Assembly: GCF_030679875.1 (NCBI RefSeq)
Contig: NZ_JAUXSP010000021.1
Span: 124,001 to 188,000, forward strand
Direction: 5' to 3'
DNA length: 64,000 nt
Source of the DNA: Phenylobacterium sp.
Lineage (GTDB): Bacteria > Pseudomonadota > Alphaproteobacteria > Caulobacterales > Caulobacteraceae
The position numbers and the translations under genes are program-made. This document shows positions 19,781-28,405 of this stretch, one piece after another (position 1 is the stretch's first letter; the number at the start of each line of letters is the position of its first letter). Below the pieces are notes generated by a model. That model did not search any database and was not told where the DNA came from. It saw nothing but the letters and a program-made list of their open reading frames with translations.

Positions 19781-19824
19781 GCGCGTTTCGTACCGATAAC
19801 CGGTTCCCACTTATCGGAACGCGC
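19781..19824. repeat. RIME-like intergenic palindromic repeat
   Basis: GCGCGTT (19781-19787) pairs with AACGCGC (19818-19824), and inside it CCGATAA (19793-19799) pairs with TTATCGG (19811-19817). A five-base bulge lies on the left arm and the loop is CCGGTTCCCAC. This core and layout resemble the short palindromic repeats spread between genes in alphaproteobacteria. It sits exactly between two convergent genes, where it may act as a bidirectional terminator. I found no second copy in this window. Confidence 0.7.
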
Positions 19825-19825
19825 T

Positions 19826-21013
19826 TCAGACCAGCTCCACCGCCACCGCCGTGGCCTCGCCACCGCCGATGCACAGGCTGGCGAGGCCGCGACGACCGCC
19901 CCTGGCCTGCAGGGCGGCGATCAGGGTGGCCAGGATCCGCGCGCCGGACGCGCCGATCGGATGGCCCAGCGCGCAGGCGCCGCCATTGACGTTCAGCTTC
20001 TCCCGCGGAATGGCCAGCTCGCGCTCGGCGATCATGGCCACTACGGCGAAGGCCTCATTGACCTCGAACAGATCGACCTGGTCCACGGTCCAGCCGGCCT
20101 TGGCCAGGGCCTTGCGCATGGCGGGGACCGGCGCGGTGGTGAACTGGCCAGGCTCGTGAGCGTGGGCGGCGTGGGCCACGAGACGCGCCACAACCGGCAG
20201 GCCAAGTTTCTCCGCGACCGAGGCCCGGGTCAGGACCAGGGCGGCGGCCCCGTCACTGATGGAGCTGGCGTTGGCTGCGGTGATTGTCCCGTCCTTGGCG
20301 AAGGCGGGCTTGAGCGTCGGGATCTTGGCCGGATCGGCTTTCAGAGGCTGTTCGTCACTCGAAATGGTCGAGACCCCCTGACGGGTGGTCACATCGACTG
20401 GGACGATCTCGCCGGCGAAGGCGCCAGTCTCCGTCGCCCCTCTGGCGCGGGCCAGGCTCTCGATGGCGAAGGCGTCCATGGCCTCGCGGGTGAACTGGTA
20501 GCGCCGCGCCGTTTCCTCGGCGAAGGCGCCCATCAGCCGCCCAGGCTCATAGGCGTCCTCCAGACCGTCGAGGTACATGTGGTCAAATGCGGTGTCGTGG
20601 CCGATCCGCGCGCCTGAGCGATGCTTGGCCAGCAGGTAGGGCGCGTTCGACATGCTCTCCATGCCGCCAGCGACGATGATATCGGCCGAACCGGCCACCA
20701 GGGCGTCGTGGGCCATGATCGCCGCCTGCATGCCGGAGCCGCACATCTTGTTGACGGTGGTCGCCTGCACCGAGCGGGGAAGGCCCGCGCCCAGGGCCGC
20801 CTGACGCGCCGGCGCCTGGCCGAGGCCGGCCGGCAGGACGCAACCCATGAAGATCTGCTCCACCGCCTCAGGCGCGACTCCGGCCCTGGCGACGGCGGCG
20901 CGGACGGCGGCGGCTCCCAACTCGGTGGCCTTGAGGGGCGACAGCGCACCCTGGAAGCTGCCCATGGGGGTGCGGGCGAAGGCGGCGATGACAATGGGAT
21001 CGGTCTGGCTCAT
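19826..21013 (-). CDS. Acetyl-CoA C-acetyltransferase (thiolase)
   Basis: Thiolase condenses or cleaves acetyl-CoA and acetoacetyl-CoA, in fatty acid or branched amino acid breakdown or as the first step of polyhydroxybutyrate synthesis. Catalytic residues are in TVNKMCGSGMQA (acyl Cys, about residue 90), NVNGGACALGHPIGASGAR (His) and SLCIGGGEATAVAVE (second Cys). I start at the ATG giving SQTDPIVIAAFARTPMGS, the usual N-terminus; 395 residues is normal. No phaB or acyl-CoA dehydrogenase gene is adjacent, so the pathway is not fixed. The desaturase gene lies 52 bp upstream on the same strand. Confidence 0.93.
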   Translation of the reverse strand: MSQTDPIVIAAFARTPMGSFQGALSPLKATELGAAAVRAAVARAGVAPEAVEQIFMGCVLPAGLGQAPARQAALGAGLPRSVQATTVNKMCGSGMQAAIMAHDALVAGSADIIVAGGMESMSNAPYLLAKHRSGARIGHDTAFDHMYLDGLEDAYEPGRLMGAFAEETARRYQFTREAMDAFAIESLARARGATETGAFAGEIVPVDVTTRQGVSTISSDEQPLKADPAKIPTLKPAFAKDGTITAANASSISDGAAALVLTRASVAEKLGLPVVARLVAHAAHAHEPGQFTTAPVPAMRKALAKAGWTVDQVDLFEVNEAFAVVAMIAERELAIPREKLNVNGGACALGHPIGASGARILATLIAALQARGGRRGLASLCIGGGEATAVAVELV

Positions 21014-21065
21014 GGCGCCAGGATAGCCTGCCGCCGACGCGCTCTCCAGTCCGCCGCTGTCAGCC

Positions 21066-22088
21066 TCAGGCCGCCCGGGCCAGCTCCCTGAAGCCCACCA
21101 TGCGGCCGGCCGTCTCGTCCCATAGGGTGAGGCGGGCGCAGCCCAGGCTCTCGCGCAGCCCAAGGCGGCTGTAGCCCCGCAGCTCCGGGTAGTCCTTCAG
21201 GGCGTCCCCCAGGCGGTAGAAGGGGATGCGGCTGTGCAGGTGGTGGATGTGGTGCACGCCGATATTGGCGGTCAGCCAGGCCAGTGGCCGGGGCAGGTCA
21301 TAGAACGAGCTGCCGTGCAGGGCTGCATCATGCAGGTTCCAGGTCTCCTTGCGGGCCCAGCTGGTCTGCTCGAACTGATGCTGGACATAGAACAGCCAGA
21401 CCCCGGCCGCCGCCGCCAGAAAGACGGTCGCCCCATAGACGGCCAGGAACGGCACGGCGCCGAAGACCGCGATCCCTGCGGCGATCACCGCGGCGATCCC
21501 GAGATTGGCGCCCATAACGCTGATCCAGGCCTTGCGGTCGGCCATCATGCCGATGGGCAGCCGATGCTGCAGGAAGAACATATAGGCCGGACCAATGGCG
21601 AACAGCACCAGGGGATGGCGATAGAAACGGTAGAGGAAACGGCCAAGCGGCGAGCGGGACTTGTACTCCTCGACGGTCATCAGCTCGATCGCACCGAGCT
21701 CACGGCGATCAAGATTGCCCGAGGTGCCATGGTGGTTGGCGTGCGAGGACTGCCAGTAGCCATAGGGGGTCAAGGTCAGGACGCCCAGGACCCGGCCCAC
21801 GGCGTCATTGACCTCCCGGCTGGCGAACAGGGAGCCGTGGCCGCAGTCATGCTGCAGCATGAACATCCGCACCAGGAAGGCCGCCGCCGGAATCGTCAGG
21901 ACAAGGCCAAGCCAGATCCCATTGGCCACCAGCAGGGTGGCCGCCAGGGCGAAACCGCTCAGGGGCAGCACGGTCCAGGCGATCTCCGCAAGGCTGCGGG
22001 AAAGCTGCGGACCCCGATAGGCCGCGAGCGTCTTGCGCCAGTGAGCGGCGCTGAGGCGACCCGTGGGGGCCGTGGAGTCAAAAGCCAT
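21066..22088 (-). CDS. Membrane fatty acid desaturase
   Basis: This is an integral membrane di-iron desaturase. The three histidine boxes are present: QHDCGHGSLF, SHANHHGTSGNLD and NIGVHHIHHLHSRIPFYRL. Hydrophobic segments flank them (WTVLPLSGFALAATLLV, LVLTIPAAAFLVRMFML, LGIAAVIAAGIAVFGAVPF and FLAVYGATVFLAAAAGVWLF). The 340-residue layout matches the delta-12/omega-6 type subgroup. It probably introduces a double bond into lipid acyl chains; the position and substrate cannot be read from sequence. Ferredoxin partners are not encoded nearby. Confidence 0.88.
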   Translation of the reverse strand: MAFDSTAPTGRLSAAHWRKTLAAYRGPQLSRSLAEIAWTVLPLSGFALAATLLVANGIWLGLVLTIPAAAFLVRMFMLQHDCGHGSLFASREVNDAVGRVLGVLTLTPYGYWQSSHANHHGTSGNLDRRELGAIELMTVEEYKSRSPLGRFLYRFYRHPLVLFAIGPAYMFFLQHRLPIGMMADRKAWISVMGANLGIAAVIAAGIAVFGAVPFLAVYGATVFLAAAAGVWLFYVQHQFEQTSWARKETWNLHDAALHGSSFYDLPRPLAWLTANIGVHHIHHLHSRIPFYRLGDALKDYPELRGYSRLGLRESLGCARLTLWDETAGRMVGFRELARAA

Positions 22089-22216
22089 GAAGCGGGAGGT
22101 TCCGATAGGGGCGAGAGATCAGACGAGGTTGCACGTGCCGATGTGAACTTTTGGTTCGACCGGAATGTGGCTGCCAGACCGAAAGCGGCCTGACCAGGGG
22201 TCCCGCCAAGAATTTT

Positions 22217-23407
22217 TCAGGTCAGAGCCGGCGTCGTGGCGGCGATAAAGCCGCCTCCCAGCACCCGGTCGGGGTCTTCTGGGGCGTAGAGCACGCAGGC
22301 CTGGCCGGGCGCGACCCCTTCCTCGGCGCCGTCGAACAGCACGCCAACCTCGCCGTCCACCCAGGCGAGTCGCCCAGGAACTGGCTCGCGGGTGGAACGC
22401 ACCCGGGCCAGCACCGGACGGCCCTCGTCACAGGCCGCCTCGAAACTGGCTGATTCGCCCAGCCAGTTGGTCTCCTTCAGCCGAAGCGCGGCGGTCAGCA
22501 GCGCCTCGCGGGGGCCGACGATCACCTGCCGCGCCGCCGCGTCGATGCGGACCACAAACAGGGGGTCGCCCACAGCCACGTTCAGGCCCCGGCGTTGGCC
22601 GATGGTGTAGCGGGTCACACCCTCGTGCCGGCCAAGCACCCGGCCATCCATATGGACGATGTCGCCGGGCTCCGCGCCCTGCGGGCGCAGGCGGTCGATG
22701 ACGGTGGTGTAGCGCCCCTCAGGCACAAAGCAGATGTCCTGGCTGTCAGGCTTGTCGGCGATCGCCAGGCCAAGTTCGGCCGCCACCCGACGGACCTCCG
22801 TCTTGGGCAGACCGCCCAAGGGGAAGCGCAGGAAGTTCAGTTGCTCGGCCGTGGTGGCGAACAGAAAATAGCTCTGGTCCCGCGTCGCATCCGCCGCTCG
22901 CTGCAGATGGGGACGATTGCCGCCGGTGGAGCGGCGGACATAGTGGCCGGTCGCGAGCGCCTCGGCGCCCAGGTCCCGGGCCACGTCCAGCAGGTCGCGG
23001 AACTTGACCGTCTGATTGCAGCGCACGCAGGGAATCGGCGTCTCGCCGCGAAGATAGGCGTCGGCGAACTCCTCCATCACCTCCTCGCGGAACCGGCTCT
23101 CATAGTCGAGGACATAGTGCGGGATGCCGATGGCCTCGGCCGCCGAGCGGGCGTCGTGGATGTCCTGGCCGGCGCAGCAGGCGCCCTTCTTGGCCAGGGC
23201 TTGCCCATGGTCATAGAGTTGCAGGGTCACGCCGACGACGTCATAGCCCGCCTGGGCCAAAAGGGCGGCTGTGACCGTTGAGTCGACTCCCCCGGACATG
23301 GCGGCCACGACGCGGGCGCCCGCAGGCAGCCCGACGGCCGCGCGCACGGCCTCGATAGCCGCATCAGCGGCCGGTCGGCTCGAGGTCTGCAAAAGGGTCG
23401 CGTCCAT
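22217..23407 (-). CDS. mnmA: tRNA-specific 2-thiouridylase MnmA
   Basis: MnmA places the 2-thio group on wobble uridine 34 of tRNA-Lys, -Glu and -Gln. The PP-loop that adenylates the tRNA is [18 protein letters not shown] (about residues 35-52). Catalytic cysteines are in [11 protein letters not shown] and [11 protein letters not shown]. Family segments [14 protein letters not shown] and [12 protein letters not shown] are also present. The 396 residues are slightly longer than E. coli MnmA (368), because of ~30 residues before the PP-loop, a common variation. Confidence 0.96.
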   Translation of the reverse strand: MDATLLQTSSRPAADAAIEAVRAAVGLPAGARVVAAMSGGVDSTVTAALLAQAGYDVVGVTLQLYDHGQALAKKGACCAGQDIHDARSAAEAIGIPHYVLDYESRFREEVMEEFADAYLRGETPIPCVRCNQTVKFRDLLDVARDLGAEALATGHYVRRSTGGNRPHLQRAADATRDQSYFLFATTAEQLNFLRFPLGGLPKTEVRRVAAELGLAIADKPDSQDICFVPEGRYTTVIDRLRPQGAEPGDIVHMDGRVLGRHEGVTRYTIGQRRGLNVAVGDPLFVVRIDAAARQVIVGPREALLTAALRLKETNWLGESASFEAACDEGRPVLARVRSTREPVPGRLAWVDGEVGVLFDGAEEGVAPGQACVLYAPEDPDRVLGGGFIAATTPALT

Positions 23408-23613
23408 GGCGTCTATTTAGCCATTGCGCCATCGCTTTGCGAGCCGCTGGCGCGATCCAAGTGCTGGCAAGATCACCCCGTCGCTCACCATAGAGTTGAT
23501 TGGTTAACGCGAAAAGCATGGTGTAGGTTGAACGGGTCATCGGAAAGCATTCCGTCGAGCTCCGATGATCGAGAGCCCTGTGAGCTCCCGCCCTCTTGGC
23601 GAAGGTGATCACA

Positions 23614-23811
23614 ATGCAACATTACAGAGTCTATATCGTCACCCCGGAAGAGAACATTTCCGAGGCTGTGGAAGTTGATTACCGCGATGACCGTCATGCC
23701 CTGGCAGAAGCCGCCCGTCTGGGCGACGCGCGGCATGCCGTCGAGGTCTGGACCGGCGAACGGCTGGTGGGCAGACTGGGCGAGGCCTTCAATTTCGGCG
23801 GCCAGATCTAG
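23614..23811 (+). CDS. Small conserved-looking protein of unknown function
   Basis: The 65-residue protein begins QHYRVYIVTPEENISEAVEV and continues DDRHALAEAARLGDARHAVEVW, a compact alpha/beta pattern with a central strand and an alanine-rich helix. The ATG is preceded by GAAGGTGA at the right distance; the codon six residues upstream (TTG) is less likely. Short proteins of this kind (a HYRVY start and a HAVEVW centre) are common in alphaproteobacteria, but I know no function. It is 16 bp upstream of the GFA-domain gene and probably co-transcribed with it. Confidence 0.7.
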   Translation: MQHYRVYIVTPEENISEAVEVDYRDDRHALAEAARLGDARHAVEVWTGERLVGRLGEAFNFGGQI

Positions 23812-23827
23812 GCCAGCGTCCTGCCCC

Positions 23828-24250
23828 ATGACCAAAGCCCGAGACGACCTTCACGCGGGCGGCTGCCTGTGCGGAAAGATCCGCTACGAGGTCGCCGGGC
23901 CGCTGGCTGACATTCAGCTCTGCCATTGCAGCCAGTGCCGCAAAGCCCAGGGCTCAGCCTTCGCCGCCAATATTCCGGTGACCGAGGCGCAGCTTCGTTT
24001 CATGCCTGGCGCAGCCGAACCTGTGCTGTTTGAGTCCTCACCGGGCAAGACGCGGGCCTTCTGCGGCCAATGTGGCTCGCCGCTGTTCAGCCGCACCACG
24101 GCCCGCCCCGGCGTGGTCCGGCTGCGGGCCGGAAGCCTGGACGAGCCCAGCGGCGCCCAGCTCGGCTTTCACATCTTCGCCGACTCCCACGCCGACTGGT
24201 GGGCCCTCGACGACGCCCTGCCCCGCTTTGCTGAGCGCGCGCCCGACTGA
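23828..24250 (+). CDS. GFA-domain (glutathione-dependent formaldehyde-activating-like) zinc protein
   Basis: The 140-residue protein has the zinc-binding cysteine pattern of the GFA family: GGCLCGKIRYEVAG (about residues 12-25), CHCSQCRKAQGSAFAAN and AFCGQCGSPLFSRT. The name comes from an enzyme said to speed glutathione-formaldehyde adduct formation; most members have no proven reaction. I chose the ATG 16 bp after the small upstream gene because it gives the normal family length. A perfect 14-bp palindrome (24247-24260) overlaps its stop codon. Confidence 0.88.
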   Translation: MTKARDDLHAGGCLCGKIRYEVAGPLADIQLCHCSQCRKAQGSAFAANIPVTEAQLRFMPGAAEPVLFESSPGKTRAFCGQCGSPLFSRTTARPGVVRLRAGSLDEPSGAQLGFHIFADSHADWWALDDALPRFAERAPD

Positions 24251-24340
24251 AGCGCTTCAGAGGGTCCGAAGCGGACGAGGTCAGAGTGATGACGCTTGGG
24301 CCGCCCAGTGAGCGCCGCCCAGACCTGTCGGTTCTAGCCC

Positions 24341-25459
24341 CTAGTCCACGGCCTTCGAAGACGCGGCCCAGCGCGGGTTGAGCCGGGCTGCGCCGCCGCC
24401 GGGCAGCTCGACCCGATAGTCGCTGAAGCGCGGATCGGGGCTCATATAGTCGGTTGAAATGTACTGGGCGCCCGTGGCGAAGGCGGCTTCGCGGCGGGCG
24501 CCGTCATTCTCGCGGGCCTCAACCGTATCGGCGTCGGCCCGGGTGCGCACGATCAGCCCCGCGGCCACGGCCGCGGCGATGCGCTCGGCCTGCTCCACAG
24601 GGTCGTTCAAGGTGATGTAGGCGGCGGCGTCGTCCTGCTCATCGATGTTCACGAACATGACCCGGCCCTCCAGGGACCGACGATCTGCGCGGTACAGGTC
24701 CACCTGGGAGCGCGGCGCGTCGAGGGCGAACATGACCCGGCCCCGGGCCTGACCGAGGCTCGGCCAGCCGCCGGCCGCGACGGCGGCCCTCAGGGTCGGG
24801 TGCGAGCCTTGCACGTCGTCGGGGGTGATCAGCGCCTCTGGGGGGAAGACGCTGCGGATCTCGGCGTCCACGGCGTCCATGGCCACAGCGTCGAAGGGGG
24901 CGGGGCTCACCGCGCCGGGCGCCGGCAGGGCCTCCCCCTCCTTCAGGTTCAGCAGGATGAGCAGCGGCGCGTGGTCGGGATGGGCTTGCGACCAGGCCGC
25001 CACCTGCGCCAGACAGCCGGTGAACAGCGGGCAGGAACTGCGATAGTCTATGTCCTGCACGTGCATCACCTTCAGACCCGGCTCCATGAGGGGCTCCAGG
25101 TCGTAGGGGCTCGTCCCCGGCGCCATCCGCAGGCCCAGGGGCCTTGCGTAGCGACCAGGGTCGGGATCGTAGACCACATCGATCTCAAGCTGCCGGGCGC
25201 CCGCCGCCAGCTGAACGGCCAGGGGCGGATGGGCGTAGTCCAGGCCGGCCGCCTGGGCCGGCGCCATCGCCCGCAGCAGGGCCATCTCGGCGGGCGGGAT
25301 GGCCAGCTTGTAGGAGTTGTGCGTTCCCACCGCCTGCAGGGCGTTGATGGGCGCCTGGTCGACCGCCGCGCGGGTGCAACCGGCCTCGCCGCTGGGGGTC
25401 TCCAGATCACAGGCTGAGAGGGCGGCCAGCGCCGCAGCGAGCATCAGGGCGAGGGACAT
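24341..25459 (-). CDS. Lipoprotein of the Ca2+-dependent phosphatidylinositol-phospholipase C-like family
   Basis: The N-terminus MSLALMLAAALAALSAC is a lipoprotein signal with cleavage before the Cys. Catalytic landmarks of PLC-like phosphodiesterases follow: the first His in VGTHNSYKLAIP, acidic metal ligands in QLEIDVVYDPDPG and the second His in KVMHVQDIDYRSSC. LLILLNLKEG and RVMFALDAPRSQVDLY continue the barrel. Its 372 residues resemble actinobacterial Ca2+-dependent PI-PLC. The substrate may be another phosphodiester lipid, since this lineage is not known for abundant phosphatidylinositol. It would act at the cell envelope. Confidence 0.82.
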   Translation of the reverse strand: MSLALMLAAALAALSACDLETPSGEAGCTRAAVDQAPINALQAVGTHNSYKLAIPPAEMALLRAMAPAQAAGLDYAHPPLAVQLAAGARQLEIDVVYDPDPGRYARPLGLRMAPGTSPYDLEPLMEPGLKVMHVQDIDYRSSCPLFTGCLAQVAAWSQAHPDHAPLLILLNLKEGEALPAPGAVSPAPFDAVAMDAVDAEIRSVFPPEALITPDDVQGSHPTLRAAVAAGGWPSLGQARGRVMFALDAPRSQVDLYRADRRSLEGRVMFVNIDEQDDAAAYITLNDPVEQAERIAAAVAAGLIVRTRADADTVEARENDGARREAAFATGAQYISTDYMSPDPRFSDYRVELPGGGAARLNPRWAASSKAVD

Positions 25460-25608
25460 GGACTCTCCTGGTTGAAAACCGGGTCTATTTCGGGCCGTAA
25501 ACCTACCGAAAATGGGTCGTTTGGGCCCTTATGTCGCAGGTTTCTGACACGAGTGTTACGCCAGATTAAGCGTGGGCATGCAGGATCGGGCTCCAACAGG
25601 AGACTCTC

Positions 25609-27243
25609 TTGTCGCTGACTCATAAAGCCCTGCTGGGGTTCGCCTTCGCCTCGGCCGACCTCCTGATCGAGACCACGGCCGACGGCCAGATTTCGATGGC
25701 GCTCGGCGCCGGCGAAGCCCTGGCCGGCTCCAAGGACCGCGCCCTGGAGGGTGCAAGCCTGGTCGACTTCATCGCCGCCGACGACCGTGAGCTGGTCAAG
25801 ATGGTGTTCAAGGGTTTGGGCGAAGGGATGCGGGCCGGCCCGATCACCCTGCGGCTGGCCAGCCTGGATGGCGAGGATCGCGGAGCCAGTCTCTCCGCCT
25901 TCCGGCTGCCCCAGAATGGCGGCGCGGTGTCCTGCGTCCTGACCAGAGCCACCGCCGCCAAGACCGCCGGCCCCCACGGCCTGTATGACCGCGCCTCGTT
26001 TGAGACCGCCGCGATGGCCATTCTCGAGCACGCCCGTGACCGGGGACTGCAGGTCGAACTCGCCATGGTCGACGTTCCGGGCTTCGAGGCCGCCGCCCAA
26101 CGGGCCGGCGAAGCCGAAGGCGCCGAGCTGCGCGCCCGCCTGGCCGCGGTGATCCGCGCCCAGTCCTACGGCGGCGGCGCGGCGGCGGGCCTGGGCGACG
26201 ACCGCTACGCCCTGCTTCGCGAAGGCCGCGAGACGCCGAAGGAACTATCCCTGCGCATCGCCAGACTGCTGGACCTTGATCCGGGCCTCGGCGTCGCGCC
26301 GGTGGTGCATACGGTCGGCGGCTGCGGCGAGCTGGCGGCCGACCACCTGCTGCGCGCCGTCCGCTACGCCATGGACGGGTTCCTCCGCGACGGGGGCGCA
26401 AGCACGCCGCCGGCCAGTCTCAGCCAGGCCTTTGAACGCTCGGTGGCCCAGACGATGGCCCAGGTCAGCGCCCTGGGTAAGCGGGTCGAGGCCCGGGACT
26501 TCACGCTCTTCTTCCAGCCGGTGGTCAGCCTCAAGGGCCCCGCCAGCCTGCACCATTATGAGGCCCTCATCCGGTTCGGCGACCAGGGGGCCCCCTTCCC
26601 CATGATCCGCATGGCCGAGGAGATGGACCTGGTCTGCGCCCTGGACGCCGCGGTGGTGGACAAGGCCCTGGACCGGCTGGAGCAGAACCTGGACCTGGTG
26701 CTGGCGGTCAACCTCTCGGGCCGGTCTGTGGGCAATTCAATCTTCGTGAGCGAGCTCTGCAAGCGCGTCGCCGCCCGTCCCAAGGTCAAGGGCCGGCTGA
26801 TGTTCGAACTGACCGAGAGCGCGGCGGTGGGCGACCTGGCCCAGGCCGACCGCCATCTGCAGAGCCTGCGGGCGCTGGGCTGCGAGATCTGCCTGGACGA
26901 CTTCGGCGCCGGCGCCAGCTCTCTGGCCTATCTGCAGCAGCTCAATGTGGACGTGGTGAAGTTCGACGGCGCCTTCATCCGCGACCTGGAACACGACACC
27001 CGCGGCGCGGCCTTCATCAGCCAGCTGGTGCGGATGTGCGCCGAGATGAACGTCCAGACCCTGGCCGAAATGGTCGAGACCCCCCTGGTCGAGGAAGTCA
27101 TCCGCAAGGCCGGCGTCAACATGGCCCAAGGCTGGCTCTACGGCGCCGCCGCCCGCGACCCCGCCCCGCTACCCCCCCAGATCGCCCCAACCCCCGCCGC
27201 CTCGCCCGGGCGCAGGCGGGGGGCGGTGGACAGCTGGGGGTAG
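25609..27243 (+). CDS. PAS / degenerate GGDEF / EAL-domain signalling protein
   Basis: EAL domains hydrolyse cyclic di-GMP. The N-terminal ~130 residues look PAS-like (SADLLIETTADGQISMALG). A middle region (about 130-260) has the fold spacing of a GGDEF domain but no GGDEF motif (GLGDDRYALLREG stands there), so it cannot make c-di-GMP. The EAL part has the key residues: YEALIRF, LAVNLSGRSV, MFELTESAAV, CLDDFGAGASSLAYL, VVKFDGAFI and TLAEMVE, so phosphodiesterase activity is likely. No membrane segment is visible. Translation probably starts at TTG, with AGGAG six bases before it. It could influence the motile-sessile switch; target unknown. Confidence 0.9.
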   Translation: MSLTHKALLGFAFASADLLIETTADGQISMALGAGEALAGSKDRALEGASLVDFIAADDRELVKMVFKGLGEGMRAGPITLRLASLDGEDRGASLSAFRLPQNGGAVSCVLTRATAAKTAGPHGLYDRASFETAAMAILEHARDRGLQVELAMVDVPGFEAAAQRAGEAEGAELRARLAAVIRAQSYGGGAAAGLGDDRYALLREGRETPKELSLRIARLLDLDPGLGVAPVVHTVGGCGELAADHLLRAVRYAMDGFLRDGGASTPPASLSQAFERSVAQTMAQVSALGKRVEARDFTLFFQPVVSLKGPASLHHYEALIRFGDQGAPFPMIRMAEEMDLVCALDAAVVDKALDRLEQNLDLVLAVNLSGRSVGNSIFVSELCKRVAARPKVKGRLMFELTESAAVGDLAQADRHLQSLRALGCEICLDDFGAGASSLAYLQQLNVDVVKFDGAFIRDLEHDTRGAAFISQLVRMCAEMNVQTLAEMVETPLVEEVIRKAGVNMAQGWLYGAAARDPAPLPPQIAPTPAASPGRRRGAVDSWG

Positions 27244-27348
27244 GTGGAGAGTGGCGGGCGTCTGAGCGCGCAGGAGAGGCTGAAGGTTCGGCTTTCACCT
27301 CTAGGGCGATGGCCGGGTGGGGCTCATCTCAGACGTTGGCGAGGTCCG

Positions 27349-27966
27349 CTATCGCACGATGGAGGGGGCGTGGGATCTTCCCGCGATCAATGCCGCATGG
27401 GTCCGATTTCGCGCGCCGATCAGCGTCAGGACGGTGTGGACATGAGTCTTCACCGTCCCGGTGGTGATTTCTAGAGCCTCAGCGATCTCCTGGTTCGATT
27501 TCCCCAGAGCCAGTTGCCCAAGGACTTCAAGCTGACGCGCCGACAGCCCTCGGGTCGCAGGTTGGGTTTGGGCGTTTGAAGACTTCGAGGGCTCGGCGGG
27601 GAAATTGACGCCGCCATCGATCGCGGTGGTGATTGCGTGCTTGAACCCCTCCACGTCGAGGTCCTTGGTCAGATAGCCCGCCGCGCCCGCCCATTTCGCA
27701 AGACTGGCAAAGGCTGGATTCACGCGGTCATCAACGACGATCACCATGCCCGGTTTGGCGTGAGCGACGAGTTGCTTCAGCTTCTGAAAATCATAGTTCG
27801 CGGTGAACAGGTCGACCAGAGTGACGCTCGGTTTGGCGATCGAGATCTCATCGATGGCCTCTTCCATGGACGAGGCGAAGCGTGGTTGCCCCTGGCCGCG
27901 GCATTCGAGGAGAATCTGGCCCAGGGCCGATCGGCATATGGGCTTTTCCTCCACGACCAATGACAT
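27349..27966 (-). CDS. LuxR/NarL-family response regulator
   Basis: The 205-residue protein has a receiver domain (1-120) and a LuxR-type helix-turn-helix (about 140-200). The receiver has an acidic pair as EE in SLVVEEKPICRSAL, the phospho-acceptor Asp in SVTLVDLFTANYDF and the conserved Lys in GYLTKDLDVEGF. The output domain reads LSARQLEVLGQLALGKSNQEI and then TTGTVKTHVHTVLTLIGARN. Nearby kinases are the MCP-like hybrid kinase and the LOV kinase, but none is directly paired, so its partner is unknown. The upstream non-coding stretch contains an inverted repeat that could be a binding site. Confidence 0.88.
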   Translation of the reverse strand: MSLVVEEKPICRSALGQILLECRGQGQPRFASSMEEAIDEISIAKPSVTLVDLFTANYDFQKLKQLVAHAKPGMVIVVDDRVNPAFASLAKWAGAAGYLTKDLDVEGFKHAITTAIDGGVNFPAEPSKSSNAQTQPATRGLSARQLEVLGQLALGKSNQEIAEALEITTGTVKTHVHTVLTLIGARNRTHAALIAGRSHAPSIVR

Positions 27967-28405
27967 CGGACTTGAACCCCGCTTCTACACCGCCTCCGCG
28001 CCTGGCGCGGAGATCACTGTCCCGGGCTGTTCTGCCAGGCGCTCGGACGCCGCACCCATAGCGGAGGTCGGCCTGCAACCGATTGACTATTATCAGCTGA
28101 ACAACCGGGAGTTTTCCGTAAATCTGGATACTCCCATAGAGAGAATTCAGTTCGGACAATCCGTGTTCAAATAGAAGCTGAGAAGATCGAGCGATTGTGC
28201 ATCTAAAGATATAGGCCAATCAGCCTATATCTAAGCCAAATGGCTTCAACCTTTTGCGGGTTCTCTCCATTGATCTTTCCTGCTTATGTTGAAATCGCTC
28301 TCGAATTCGGCAAGTCTGTCCGAGCCAAGTTGCGGTCCAGGCGGAGGCGAGGCCCGCCGGCAGGTGGCCATCATCACTGGGTCACGCCAAGATCGGGGGC
28401 AACAC
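27967..28405. other. AT-rich divergent intergenic region
   Basis: This 439-bp stretch between the LuxR-type regulator and the MucR/Ros-like gene has no convincing gene; short open frames lack ribosome sites and normal codon use. Its right two-thirds is clearly richer in A and T than the rest of the window. It contains the tandem palindromes at 28207-28246. It should hold promoters for both neighbours, but I cannot place -35/-10 boxes with confidence. Confidence 0.6.
28207..28246. repeat. Tandem palindromes (10-bp perfect inverted repeat plus a shorter one)
   Basis: AGATATAGGC (28207-28216) is followed after the six bases CAATCA by its exact reverse complement GCCTATATCT (28223-28232). Immediately adjacent, AAGCC-AAAT-GGCTT (28233-28246) forms a second palindrome. 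A short CTTTT follows a few bases later. It may be a regulator operator for one of the two flanking regulator genes, or a transcription terminator; no gene ends here on the plus strand, which favours an operator. Confidence 0.55.

Noticed and set aside
17934-19874. 646-codon open frame antisense to fumC and the RusA-like gene
   Set aside because: It is a high-GC shadow; its sequence is low-complexity and resembles no family, while both overlapped genes are well supported.
24247-24260. Perfect palindrome CTGAAGCGCTTCAG at the stop of the GFA gene as an operator
   Set aside because: It overlaps a stop codon between convergent genes with no promoter context; it is probably chance or part of a weak terminator.
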